Assembly: GCA_020635655.1 (NCBI GenBank)
Contig: JACJZI010000008.1
Location: 1 to 64,000, forward strand
DNA: 64,000 bases
DNA from: Flavobacteriales bacterium
Lineage (GTDB): Bacteria > Bacteroidota > Bacteroidia > Flavobacteriales_F > PHOS-HE28
Direction: 5' to 3'
Shown: piece by piece, positions 9,221 through 19,966 of the stretch
Numbering within the stretch: the first letter of the stretch is position 1
Layout of the letters: the number at the start of each line of letters is the position of its first letter
The notes under the pieces: model-generated
Databases searched by the model: none
Told to the model about the DNA's origin: nothing
What the model saw: only the letters and a program-made list of their open reading frames with translations
Translations under genes and position numbers: made by a program

Positions 9221-9701
9221 GGTCCTGCCCCTCGTTCTGCTGATGACCATGGTCGCATTGGGGAGCCCGGGCTGCCGCAAGCCCAAGGTCTATGAGGTGA
9301 ACGAAGTGCCGGTGCTTCCTCCGAGCCCGAACAAGGACAAGGAGAAGACCAATGAACAGTACGTGGCCATCCTGCACGCCAACCTGTTCCAGACCGCCCT
9401 ATCCGCGAACCAATTGTTCGAGATGGGACAATGCATCGAGTCGATCGGTGACAAGGAGCTGGCGCGCGAGGTGATCATCAGCAACTTCATGAACAAGCCG
9501 GATGTGATCATCCCGAGCGATTCGGTGATGCGCGCCGATGTGGATGCGTTCATCCTGGACACCTACGCCCGGTTCCTGGTCCGCGAACCGACCCAGGCCG
9601 AGATGACCTGGTTCCGCAATTACATCGATGGTGACCCCAATGTCACACCCGAGCTGGTCTATTTCGCGTTCGCCGCCTCCAACGAATACCAGTTCTATTG
9701 A
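9198..9701 (+). CDS. Lipoprotein, DUF1501 operon
   Basis: The 167-residue protein has a signal peptide with lipobox GSPGC and a helical mature part. The C-terminal half (FILDTYARFLVREPTQAE ... AASNEYQFY) resembles the end of DUF1553/DUF4214-like modules, where a REPT/RxPT turn is followed by a helix and an EYQF-type end. Together with the gene before it, it looks like a split version of the DUF1549-DUF1553 partner of DUF1501. That is inference. Start is ATG 9198 or 9204; both lie inside the upstream gene. The next gene begins 10 bases after its stop. Confidence 0.72.
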   Translation: MSMPTSTRVLPLVLLMTMVALGSPGCRKPKVYEVNEVPVLPPSPNKDKEKTNEQYVAILHANLFQTALSANQLFEMGQCIESIGDKELAREVIISNFMNKPDVIIPSDSVMRADVDAFILDTYARFLVREPTQAEMTWFRNYIDGDPNVTPELVYFAFAASNEYQFY

Positions 9702-9711
9702 CCCCGACGCC

Positions 9712-11049
9712 ATGAACAGACGGAAATTCATCAGGAAAGTGGGTGCGGCCGCCGGTGCGGCGATCGCCGCACCGTACATCCTGCCCTCCGGGCGGTTGTT
9801 CGCAGCGTCCGGTGGGGGAGGTCAACTCGCATCGCATGTCGTGTTCGTGCTTTTCGCAGGCGGTGTCCGTCAGCAGGAGTCGGTCCTGCAGCGGTATCTG
9901 GACGACAGCCAGGACCAGCCATATGCCGGGAACATCCTGTACAACATGCTGAACGGCGGGCCGCCCACCCAGAAGATCGTGTACGGGACCGGCGCCGGAG
10001 GGATCGATCCCATTCCCGCCATCCTGGGCCAGACGCTCGAGTCACAGGGTACGCTGTTCCGCGAGATGCGTGCCGTATCGACCGGGCACTATCGTGGCCT
10101 CACCTCATTGTTGCAGGGCAACACGGCGAGCACCCAGGGTCTGCAGCAAAAGCCACTGGACCCGACCATCTTCGAATACCTGCGCCGGCATTCCGGTCTT
10201 CCGGCCACCAAGGTGTGGTTCGTCGGCAACACCATCGGCAATTCGGTGCCTCTGCTCAACTACAGTGAACATCCGAACTACGGCGCGCAGTACGGTGCCA
10301 ATTTCTTCGCCCCGAACGTGACGTTCGGGCCGCTGGGCGATCAATACCTGGCCGATGCCAAGATCTATCATCCGCAGGACCAACTGGCCCCGATCTATGA
10401 GATGAAGGCCTTCCTGGACAACAGCTTCGAGAATGAAGGACACCCGCTGCCCGCGCTGGGGAACACCAATGAGGAAAAGCAGGACATCCAGGCCTTCATG
10501 AAGGAGATGTTCGACAAGACACAGAACGGGACCATCGCCCATCCTCCCGTGCATGACAGTGTTGATCTACGGACGATCGGTTACGCCTGCGAGCTGATCA
10601 AATGGTTCAAACCCGCGCTCACCGTGGTGAACCTCAGCGCGGTGGACGGCTGCCACAGCAATTTCACCAGCTACCTCGCCTCGCTGCACCGTGCCGACCA
10701 TGCCGTGGGCCACTTGTGGGACTATATCAATTCGCAGGTGCCGGAGATGGCGAACGATACCATCATCATCGCCTCGCCGGAATGCGGACGCAACGCCGAG
10801 GCCAACGCCATCCAGGACGAGAACGATTGGTATGCGTACGATCATTCCGACCAGAATTCATTGCGTGTCTTCTCGATGATGGCCGGTCCGTCGGTGCCCC
10901 AGGGACTTTCGGTCGGTTCCGAGAACGATCCCATCGGCACGACCACGGACATGGTGCCCACCATCGCCGAGATCCTGGGTATCAAGAACGAGGTGATGGG
11001 GGCCGGCCTGTTGGACCCGATGGCGCAAAGCCTCTTCGACCTGATCTGA
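9712..11049 (+). CDS. DUF1501 domain protein with Tat signal
   Basis: The 445-residue product starts with a twin-arginine signal (NRRKFIRKVGAAAG, then a hydrophobic run to about residue 25), so it is probably exported folded. The body has the DUF1501 pattern, a member of the alkaline-phosphatase/sulfatase fold: HYRGLTSLLQG, a VVNLSAVDGCHSNF block, and MVPTIAEILGI near the C-terminus. DUF1501 proteins have no proven reaction. Here it lies between lipoprotein genes in an operon that ends with a T9SS cargo and PorP/SprF, pointing to a cell-surface role. The spacing to both neighbours is 10 bases or less. Confidence 0.88.
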   Translation: MNRRKFIRKVGAAAGAAIAAPYILPSGRLFAASGGGGQLASHVVFVLFAGGVRQQESVLQRYLDDSQDQPYAGNILYNMLNGGPPTQKIVYGTGAGGIDPIPAILGQTLESQGTLFREMRAVSTGHYRGLTSLLQGNTASTQGLQQKPLDPTIFEYLRRHSGLPATKVWFVGNTIGNSVPLLNYSEHPNYGAQYGANFFAPNVTFGPLGDQYLADAKIYHPQDQLAPIYEMKAFLDNSFENEGHPLPALGNTNEEKQDIQAFMKEMFDKTQNGTIAHPPVHDSVDLRTIGYACELIKWFKPALTVVNLSAVDGCHSNFTSYLASLHRADHAVGHLWDYINSQVPEMANDTIIIASPECGRNAEANAIQDENDWYAYDHSDQNSLRVFSMMAGPSVPQGLSVGSENDPIGTTTDMVPTIAEILGIKNEVMGAGLLDPMAQSLFDLI

Positions 11050-11051
11050 TC

Positions 11052-11984
11052 ATGCGGAAGCTGCTCATCATCGCGATCCTGCCGGTCATCGCCTGCCAGC
11101 GTGAGGACCCGAACCCGTTCGCGGACCAGGAGCAGAGCGTGTCACAACCGGCCACGGAATACCTCCCCGAAGGCAACTTCGCCTGGCTGCATCAGAAGGT
11201 CTTCCATCCAACGTGTGCACAGAGCGGGTGCCATGATGGCACTTTCGAACCCGACTTCCGGACGATCTCCAGTTCGTACAATTCGCTCGTATACCATCCG
11301 GTCATTGCGAACGATCCCGGGCAGACCTTCACCTACCGTGTCCTTCCCGGTGATGTGAACGCCTCCTTCCTCTATGAACGCCTGACCGTGGTGGTGCCCA
11401 ATACCTCGGGCACGATGCCCCTGGAGGTTCCGCCGGGATCGGATTGGGCCCAGCTGCGCACCTACTACATCCAGAAGATCTCCCAATGGATCCAGAACGG
11501 TGCGCCGGACATGTTCGGCAACCTGCCCACTCCGGGCAACACGGAACCCCAGGTGGTGGGCCTGCTGGCCTTTCCAGCGGGCACCACCACGCAGCCCTAT
11601 CCCCGGGGTACCGATCCGGGCGTCCAACCGATCGAGGTCCCCGCGGCCGCGGTGGACGTCTGGTTCGCGTTCATGGATGACGCCACCGCTCCGCAGGACC
11701 TTCAATACGACCGGTTCAAGATCTCCACCTCGAGCAACGGCTTCGACGATGTGGCCGAGCAGGACCTCGTGGTGAGCGCAGGATTCTCCGGACCGGATCT
11801 CGGGAATTCGACCACCACGTTCACGCACAAGGCCGCGATCGACCTGACCGGGTCGGCCCCTGGGACGTACTACTTCCTGCGTGTCTATGTGAACGATGGC
11901 GATCATCCCGATCCGACCGAAGTGCCCAATGATGGGACCGGCCCGCCGATGCGGGATTATTTCACCCTGCTGGTCGTGCCATGA
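11052..11984 (+). CDS. Lipoprotein with CX4CH motif, DUF1501 operon
   Basis: The 310-residue protein has a lipobox (PVIAC, cysteine 15). Residues about 50-60 hold HPTCAQSGCHDG, a CX4CH pattern like the unusual cytochrome-like sites of Bacteroidota and Planctomycetes lipoproteins; whether heme is attached is not shown. The region after it (FRTISSSYNSLVYHPV, ... GDVNASFLYERL) matches the usual continuation of such cytochrome-like domains. The C-terminal half is a separate beta-rich domain. It starts 2 bases after the DUF1501 stop and overlaps the next gene by 4 (ATGA). Confidence 0.78.
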   Translation: MRKLLIIAILPVIACQREDPNPFADQEQSVSQPATEYLPEGNFAWLHQKVFHPTCAQSGCHDGTFEPDFRTISSSYNSLVYHPVIANDPGQTFTYRVLPGDVNASFLYERLTVVVPNTSGTMPLEVPPGSDWAQLRTYYIQKISQWIQNGAPDMFGNLPTPGNTEPQVVGLLAFPAGTTTQPYPRGTDPGVQPIEVPAAAVDVWFAFMDDATAPQDLQYDRFKISTSSNGFDDVAEQDLVVSAGFSGPDLGNSTTTFTHKAAIDLTGSAPGTYYFLRVYVNDGDHPDPTEVPNDGTGPPMRDYFTLLVVP

Positions 11985-12424
11985 GGATGTGGTGCAACAT
12001 CGGCCTGTGCCTTGCCCTGTGTTCCCTTGGATGCAGGAAGGACGAGGTGATGTCCTCCACACCTGAGATCGCCCTGGTCGACCTTTCCCCGACGCTCGTC
12101 GCGGCCTTCGGCGATCCGGTGCACCTGAAGCTCTCCTACAAGGACGGCAATGGCGACCTGGGTACCGAGGACCCGGACGACCGGACGCTGGAGATCAAGG
12201 ACAGCCGTCTGTCGGCACCGGACACCTACCATGTGCAACCGCTCGCACCCTTGGACAGCGAGGTGCCCATCCAGGGCGAATTGGACGTGCAGCTCGACCC
12301 GCTCTTCCTCATCGGCAATGGTGACCAGGAGTCGGTGACCTTCTCCATCCGGATACGCGACCGCGAGGGCAACTGGAGCAATACGGTCGTGTCGCCCACG
12401 GTGATCATTGTCGACAGCCTGTAA
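11981..12424 (+). CDS. Small lipoprotein, DUF1501 operon
   Basis: The 147-residue product has a lipoprotein signal (lipobox CSLGC) and one immunoglobulin-like beta domain with a calcium-like loop KDGNGDLGTEDPDD. Bacteroidota lipoproteins with a GNGDLG loop are frequent and of unknown role. The ATGA overlap with the upstream stop and the 10-base gap to the next gene place it in the same transcript. Confidence 0.82.
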   Translation: MRMWCNIGLCLALCSLGCRKDEVMSSTPEIALVDLSPTLVAAFGDPVHLKLSYKDGNGDLGTEDPDDRTLEIKDSRLSAPDTYHVQPLAPLDSEVPIQGELDVQLDPLFLIGNGDQESVTFSIRIRDREGNWSNTVVSPTVIIVDSL

Positions 12425-12434
12425 CACGCCCCTC

Positions 12435-15400
12435 ATGGAACTCCGCAACATGGCCCTTCCGATCGCCATGGGGCTGGGCCTCGCATCGGCCGCCCAGCCG
12501 CTGCCGCAGTTCAATATGAGCGATACCACGGTGACCGACTGCAAGGGGATCCTTCTCGACAGCGAGGCCGGTCCCGGAGGGACGATCTATGGCAACAACG
12601 AGGACTTCACCTTCACCATCGACGCGGGCAACACCATCACCCTGGTCTTCGATCCGGTCTTCTGCACCGAACAGGGGCTCGACCTGCTCACCTTCTTCGA
12701 TGGCCCCACGACGGCCTCCCCGCAGATCGGTCCCGCCTATTCCGGGATCGTCGCACCACCGCCCATCATCGCGACCAGCGGATATCTCACGGTCCATTTC
12801 GTATCCGACGCGACCGTCGCCTACTGTGGTTTCGAGGCCCAATGGACCTCGGAGGTCGATCCACCTGTTCCACCGGCAATGAGCATCCCGACGGCCCCAG
12901 GATGCAATTCGGCGCTGGTCGCGGTCCAGTTCAGCGATCCCGTCCCCTGCGATTCGATCACGGCCGAGGCGTTCACGCTCTCCGGGCCGAACATGCCGAT
13001 CGTGTTCGGTGCGATCGCCAACGGCTGCATTGGCGGAATGGCCTCTTCGGCCCAGTTGACCGTGGATCCCCCCTTCGATCACAACTGTCCCTATGACCTC
13101 ACCTTCACCATCGGCCTGGCCGATCGTTGCGATTCGATCTGGATGTTCACGATCTCGGCCTCGACGCAGATCACGACCTGCCCGTTGACGGTCAATGCGC
13201 TGGTCGACCAGGACACGATCTGCGCGGGTACCTGTGTGGATCTGGTGGCCGAGGTCCAGGGGTGCGCCGGCTACAGCTACGCCTGGGACAACGGATTGCC
13301 GACCGGCGCGGGGCCGCACACCGTGTGCCCCACGGTCACGACGACCTATACCGTGGTGGTGAACGAGATCGGCACCGGGCAGACCGCTCAGAGCAGCGTC
13401 ACGGTCCAGGTGGTCGACCCCCAGGTCGTGGCCCCTTCCGGCCCGATCTGTCAGTCCGCACCCGCGTTCGATCTGGTCGCTTCACCCCCGGGAGGATGGT
13501 GGAACGGCGCCGGTATCATCGACAGCCTGGCGGGCACGCTGGACCCGGACACGGCGGGCCCCGGTATCCATCCGATCACCTACACGCTTCCGGGCGGCTG
13601 CGACAACACCATCCCCATCGTGGTCGACAGCATGGACGCCGGACCCGTTCAGGCGGCCTGTCCAGGGACGACCCCGTTCTTCATGCAGGGCGCGAGTCCG
13701 GCCGGAGGCATCTGGACCGGGCCGTTCATCCAATCCTCCGGCTTGTTCGACCCATCGATGAACGGCTCCTACACGGTGACCTACTCCGCCGGGGCCTGCT
13801 CGGATTCCACGGTGATCAATGTGGACAACATCCTCGGTCCCGTCTCTCTCGATACCGTCTGTCAATCGGTGTATCCGGATACGATCCCGATCTCGCCTTT
13901 CGGTGGAACGTGGTACGGTGCCGGGATCGTGGATTCGATCTACGGTGTGTTCGACCCGGACGAGGCCGGGGGGGGAACACACATCCTGACCTATGCCATG
14001 ATGGGATGCAGTGGTCAGTTCCCCATCGTCGTCCTGCCCGCGGATATCGGTGGCAACCGTTCATCCTGTCCGGCGCAAGCGCCGTTCGTGCTGACCCCGT
14101 CGCCAATTCCTTCAGGAGGGGTTTGGAACGGTCTGGGGATCACCGATCCGGTGACCGGGGTGTACGATCCATTCCTGGCCGGGGGCGGGTCCAATGTGAA
14201 CGACATGTTGACCTATGCCGCACCCAATGGATGCGTGGACACCGTGCTGATGTATGTGCGCTGGACGGCCGTGACCAACGACACGCTCTTCTTCTGCTCC
14301 GGTGATGCGCCCATGCCCCTGGACAACGCGCACACCGGACGCACCCCGGGCGGGGGGGCTTGGTCGGGGAGCGGCACCTACCTCAACATCGACAACGATC
14401 CGTTCTATGATCCCGGGGCCGCCGGGGTGGGCGTGCACGTGCTCACTTATTTGGCCAACACCTGTTCGGATACGCTCGTGACGATCGTACATCCTGATGT
14501 GCTCATCGGCCTGGATACCACCCTGTGCACACTGGATGCCCCATACCAGTTGATCTCACTTCCACCGGGATGCACTTTCACCGGTCCCGGCATCACGGGC
14601 TCCACCATGGCCCTGTTCGATCCGGCGATCGCTGGTGTGGGCGTCCATTTGATCGACTATTCCTCGGCGGCGGGATGCAGTGACCAGGTCACCATCACCA
14701 TCGATCCTTTCGAACAGGCGATGATCGGCGGTGTACAATCCTTCTATTGTTCGAACGACGTGCAGGTGGATGTTGAACTTTCCCCGCCGGGCGGGTCCTT
14801 TTCCGGACTTCCGTCGACCACCTTCGACCCGATGCAACTTCCGGATGGGACGCACACATTGATCTATACCATCGGACAGGGGGCCTGCCTGTCCAGCGAT
14901 ACGCTCACCTTCATCGATCATCCGCCGCTCACCACCACGTTCACCGTTTCGCAGAACCCGATCTGCGATGGCGGAGGTAGCATATTGGAGGTCGTGCCCT
15001 CCGGTGGATACCCGGGCGCACAGACCGTGTACCAATGGAACAATGGCCTGTTCCCCGTATCGACACATACGGTAAGCCCCGCCACGACCACCACGTACAT
15101 CGTGCAGACCACCGACGGTTGTTCCGACCCGGTGATCGATTCGGTCACGGTCGGGGTCTTCCCGCCCTTTTCTCCCGAGTTCATCCTGAGCACGATCGCA
15201 TGCTACGGTGCGCCCGGCATGATCCAGGCATCCGTCCCTGGACCGGGCACCTACACGTATGACTGGTCGGGATCTTCCTCGCAGTCCGGTCCCGTCTTCA
15301 CGGGTACCGCTGGTCAAACGGTGTTCGTAACGGTGACCGAGGACCAGAGCGGTTGCCATACCGATTCCCTGTTGCAGATCCCCAGCTGGCCGCCGGTCAC

Positions 15401-15923
15401 CGCGTTGTTCTCGGTGAACCCGGACGCGGACTGTGTCCCCTTCGATCAGGGTGATGTCACCTTCATCGATCAGAGCAACAACGCCGATAGCGGCTACTGG
15501 GACATCAATGGGACGATCGAACCGTATGTGCAGGGGGACTACCCCCATTACGCGCTTGGCGCGGCCGGGACCTACACGGTGACGCTGATCGTGTACAACG
15601 AAGGGGGCTGTGTGGACAGTTTGTCCAGGGATGTGTGCATCCTGGACGCGACACCGGTCTTCATACCGGACATTTTCTCTCCCAATGCGGATGGCATGAA
15701 CGATGTCCTCTTTGTCCGGGGACCTGCGATCGCGCAACTGGACCTGGCCATCTACGATCGCTGGGGTGAACAGGTGTTCCGAACGGGTGATGTGACCGTT
15801 GGATGGGATGGGAAGTTCCGGGGAGCGCGGATGCCTTCCGGTGTGTATGTGTACATGGGGAAGGCCATATTGAAGGATGGTTCCGTCGTCGACCTGTCCG
15901 GCGATGTGACATTGGTGAGATGA
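12435..15923 (+). CDS. Large secreted protein with CUB-like domain and T9SS type B (CHU_C) end
   Basis: The 1162-residue protein has a signal peptide (about residues 1-26). A CUB-like domain follows at about 30-140 (NEDFTFTIDAGNTITLVF ... LDLLTFFDG). Then come many repeated beta modules of about 70-90 residues with the recurrent pattern PPGGxWxGxGI-x-FDP-x-AGxGxHxLTY, and a PKD-like part (QTVYQWNNG). The last 85 residues are the gliding-motility-associated C-terminal domain used by type IX secretion: FIPDIFSPNADGMNDVL, IYDRWGEQVF, GWDGKFRG, PSGVYVY. Type B cargo is normally held at the surface by a PorP/SprF-like partner, and that gene follows with a 4-base overlap. Start ATG 12435 or 12450. 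Confidence 0.92.
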   Translation: MELRNMALPIAMGLGLASAAQPLPQFNMSDTTVTDCKGILLDSEAGPGGTIYGNNEDFTFTIDAGNTITLVFDPVFCTEQGLDLLTFFDGPTTASPQIGPAYSGIVAPPPIIATSGYLTVHFVSDATVAYCGFEAQWTSEVDPPVPPAMSIPTAPGCNSALVAVQFSDPVPCDSITAEAFTLSGPNMPIVFGAIANGCIGGMASSAQLTVDPPFDHNCPYDLTFTIGLADRCDSIWMFTISASTQITTCPLTVNALVDQDTICAGTCVDLVAEVQGCAGYSYAWDNGLPTGAGPHTVCPTVTTTYTVVVNEIGTGQTAQSSVTVQVVDPQVVAPSGPICQSAPAFDLVASPPGGWWNGAGIIDSLAGTLDPDTAGPGIHPITYTLPGGCDNTIPIVVDSMDAGPVQAACPGTTPFFMQGASPAGGIWTGPFIQSSGLFDPSMNGSYTVTYSAGACSDSTVINVDNILGPVSLDTVCQSVYPDTIPISPFGGTWYGAGIVDSIYGVFDPDEAGGGTHILTYAMMGCSGQFPIVVLPADIGGNRSSCPAQAPFVLTPSPIPSGGVWNGLGITDPVTGVYDPFLAGGGSNVNDMLTYAAPNGCVDTVLMYVRWTAVTNDTLFFCSGDAPMPLDNAHTGRTPGGGAWSGSGTYLNIDNDPFYDPGAAGVGVHVLTYLANTCSDTLVTIVHPDVLIGLDTTLCTLDAPYQLISLPPGCTFTGPGITGSTMALFDPAIAGVGVHLIDYSSAAGCSDQVTITIDPFEQAMIGGVQSFYCSNDVQVDVELSPPGGSFSGLPSTTFDPMQLPDGTHTLIYTIGQGACLSSDTLTFIDHPPLTTTFTVSQNPICDGGGSILEVVPSGGYPGAQTVYQWNNGLFPVSTHTVSPATTTTYIVQTTDGCSDPVIDSVTVGVFPPFSPEFILSTIACYGAPGMIQASVPGPGTYTYDWSGSSSQSGPVFTGTAGQTVFVTVTEDQSGCHTDSLLQIPSWPPVTALFSVNPDADCVPFDQGDVTFIDQSNNADSGYWDINGTIEPYVQGDYPHYALGAAGTYTVTLIVYNEGGCVDSLSRDVCILDATPVFIPDIFSPNADGMNDVLFVRGPAIAQLDLAIYDRWGEQVFRTGDVTVGWDGKFRGARMPSGVYVYMGKAILKDGSVVDLSGDVTLVR

Positions 15924-16939
15924 TGCGCTCGTTCGGCATCGGTCTTTTTCTGCTCGCAGCGACGGTCTCGGCGCAGGATGTCCATTTCTCGCAGTTCCCG
16001 TATGCCCCCTTCACGGTGGATCCCGCACTGACCGGGGATATCCCCACCGACCAGCGGGCCACCTTGATCTACCGCGACCAATGGAGCAGCGTGGGCAGTC
16101 CCTTCCGGACCTACGCCGCCGGTTATGACCTTCCGCTCCTGAAACGAAGGCTGGGCGGACGCTACCTCGGTCTTGGATTGAGCGCCTACCGGGACAGGGC
16201 GGGCAAGAGCGAATTCGGTGATACGCGTGCCGATCTGGGCATCGCCTATGGTCTGCGGGCAGGAGGCCGGAACAACATCGCGTTCGGGCTGCAGGCCGGT
16301 TATGGACAACGCAGTGCGATGCTGAATGAGCTCAGATGGGACAGCCAGTTCAATGGATCGGGCTATGATCCCACGCTTCCCGCGAACGAGGCCGTGGCCG
16401 ACGCAAGCGTGTCCTTCTTCGACATGGCCGCGGGTGGCGCATGGACCATGGCCCTGAAGAGCGGCTTGGAATGGACCCTGGGGGGTGCCGCGTTCCACCT
16501 GCTCGAGCCGCAGGTCTCCTTGTACGGAACCTCGCACGACCGACTGTACCGGCGTTATGTCGTGCACGGGGAGGTGCATTGGACCGCCGGCCGTTGGGAG
16601 TGGATGCCCCGCATTTATGGATCACAACAGGGTGGGGCCCGTGAAGTCCTCTTCGGTACGATGGTCGAACGTCGGTTGGGGACGGATTCACGATACACGA
16701 AGAACCTGACCTCGAACGCGGTGCAGTTCGGCTGCTTCTATCGGTGGGGAGATGCGGTCGTTCCGGCGGTGCAGTTCGAATACCACCGGATGCTCCGCGC
16801 GATGGTCAGCTATGATGTGAACATCAGCAGGCTCCACAAGCGGTCGTCCTACCAGGGCGGTTTCGAGGTGGGGCTGCAATGGATCGGCGCGTTCAAGGAG
16901 CAACGGGTGGGGTTGCCGGGTCACAAGGGCGGGAAGTGA
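15920..16939 (+). CDS. PorP/SprF family T9SS membrane protein
   Basis: The 339-residue outer-membrane beta-barrel protein has a signal peptide (MMRSFGIGLFLLAATVSAQ) followed at once by the family hallmark DVHFSQFPYAPFTVDPALTG and then YRDQWSSVG. PorP/SprF proteins are needed for surface attachment or secretion of particular T9SS cargo. The gene overlaps the stop of the type B cargo gene (ATGATG at 15920-15925), giving the typical cargo-anchor pair. It ends only 4 bases from the convergent ispG stop. Confidence 0.93.
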   Translation: MMRSFGIGLFLLAATVSAQDVHFSQFPYAPFTVDPALTGDIPTDQRATLIYRDQWSSVGSPFRTYAAGYDLPLLKRRLGGRYLGLGLSAYRDRAGKSEFGDTRADLGIAYGLRAGGRNNIAFGLQAGYGQRSAMLNELRWDSQFNGSGYDPTLPANEAVADASVSFFDMAAGGAWTMALKSGLEWTLGGAAFHLLEPQVSLYGTSHDRLYRRYVVHGEVHWTAGRWEWMPRIYGSQQGGAREVLFGTMVERRLGTDSRYTKNLTSNAVQFGCFYRWGDAVVPAVQFEYHRMLRAMVSYDVNISRLHKRSSYQGGFEVGLQWIGAFKEQRVGLPGHKGGK

Positions 16940-16943
16940 ACGA

Positions 16944-18902
<1,959 letters not shown>

Positions 18903-18914
18903 CGGTCGGTGCCA

Positions 18915-18922
18915 CGAAGGTA
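18915..18922 (-). promoter_or_regulatory. Candidate -7 element of ispG
   Basis: The minus strand reads TACCTTCG, five of six fixed bases of TAnnTTTG, 12 bases before the ispG start. No clear TTG partner was seen. Confidence 0.4.
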
Positions 18923-18981
18923 CAGGGCGGCCTCCCCATCCCTGGCAGGTCCGACGCTTCATGGTACTGCTGGCGCGGCCT

Positions 18982-19096
18982 GTTCACCGCCAGGACGCAA
19001 AATGCGCAAAGCGGACGCGATGAGGCATCGGCTCAGCAGCCGTCACCGCGTACCCGGAGGGGCGGAGCCCCTGACGTCCTTTGCGCCTTGGCGGTA
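18982..19096. repeat. Dispersed repeat R1, inverted arrangement
   Basis: The bases TTCACCGCCAGGACGCAAAA at 18982 onward and their reverse-complement-like partner CTTTGCGCCTTGGCGGT (19079-19095) face each other across about 70 bases. The same words (CACCGCCAAGACGCC, GGGCGCAAAGG) form the tandem copies at 31042-31430 and the copy at 35712-35830. It fills the gap between ispG and the DUF1223 gene. No gene is seen in it. Confidence 0.6.
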
Positions 19097-19192
19097 TGAG
19101 CACACCCCCTCATCATGGGTCCAGGTATGGGCGGCGATGACCCAGCAGGTGCGGCACGGTCTTCGCCGGACAACCCCGTGTAACTTCACACC

Positions 19193-19948
19193 ATGCGTCA
19201 CGCATCTTCCTTGTTCCTGTTGGTCGCGTTCCTCTCTCCGACCATCGCCTGTCAGGCTCAGGACGATGCTGGGAAGGGCGTGGCCGTAGTGGAGCTCTTC
19301 GGCTCGGAGGGGTGTTCCAGTTGTCCACCGGCCGACCGGCTCGTGCAGGACCTGATGCGGAAGGCACGTGCGGAACAGGAGCCCGTCCACGTGATCGCGT
19401 TCCAAGTTCCGATCTGGGACTATCTGGGGTGGAAGGACCGGTTCGCCACGCGCCAGTGGGAGCTGCGGCAACGCGACTACGGGAAGCGATTGCAGGATGG
19501 GGTCTATACGCCGCAATGTGTGGTGAACGGCCGCTGGAGCTTCGCAGGCTCGGATGCCGCGCAGCTCGACCGGCATGTCAGGGAGGCTTTGGATATCCCT
19601 GCCGAGGTGACCATTCGCGGTTCCGCCCATCCCGCAGAGCCGGAAGGTGTCGCAGTGGACTATGAGCTGACCGGCCCGATCGATGGACGCGAACTCAACG
19701 TCGTCCTGGTCGAGGATGGCCTGGATTCGCAGGTGACCCGCGGTGAGAACGCCGGTGCACATCTTCTGCACGAAGCGATCGCGCGGACGATGCGCACGGT
19801 GCCTCTTGATGAACTGCACCGTTCGGGGCATGTGCTCCTGCCCACGACCGATGTGGAAAGCCATGCACGTCTCCGGATCATCCTGTTCGTGCAGGATGTT
19901 GGGCAGGGAATGGTGCGGGGCGCCATCAGTATGCGGATCGGCGGGTGA
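19193..19948 (+). CDS. DUF1223 domain protein (thioredoxin-like, secreted)
   Basis: The 251-residue protein has a signal peptide ending near ACQAQ and the DUF1223 hallmark VELFGSEGCSSCPPADRL, with a CSSC pair placed as in thioredoxin folds, followed by a VYTPQCVVNGRW block. The family is widespread and of unknown function; the cysteine pair suggests periplasmic redox chemistry. It begins a three-gene operon with a redoxin (18-base gap) and a copper-monooxygenase-like cytochrome. TAACTTCA at 19181 lies only 4 bases before the ATG. Confidence 0.9.
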   Translation: MRHASSLFLLVAFLSPTIACQAQDDAGKGVAVVELFGSEGCSSCPPADRLVQDLMRKARAEQEPVHVIAFQVPIWDYLGWKDRFATRQWELRQRDYGKRLQDGVYTPQCVVNGRWSFAGSDAAQLDRHVREALDIPAEVTIRGSAHPAEPEGVAVDYELTGPIDGRELNVVLVEDGLDSQVTRGENAGAHLLHEAIARTMRTVPLDELHRSGHVLLPTTDVESHARLRIILFVQDVGQGMVRGAISMRIGG

Positions 19949-19966
19949 TGCGGGTATCTTCGTGGC

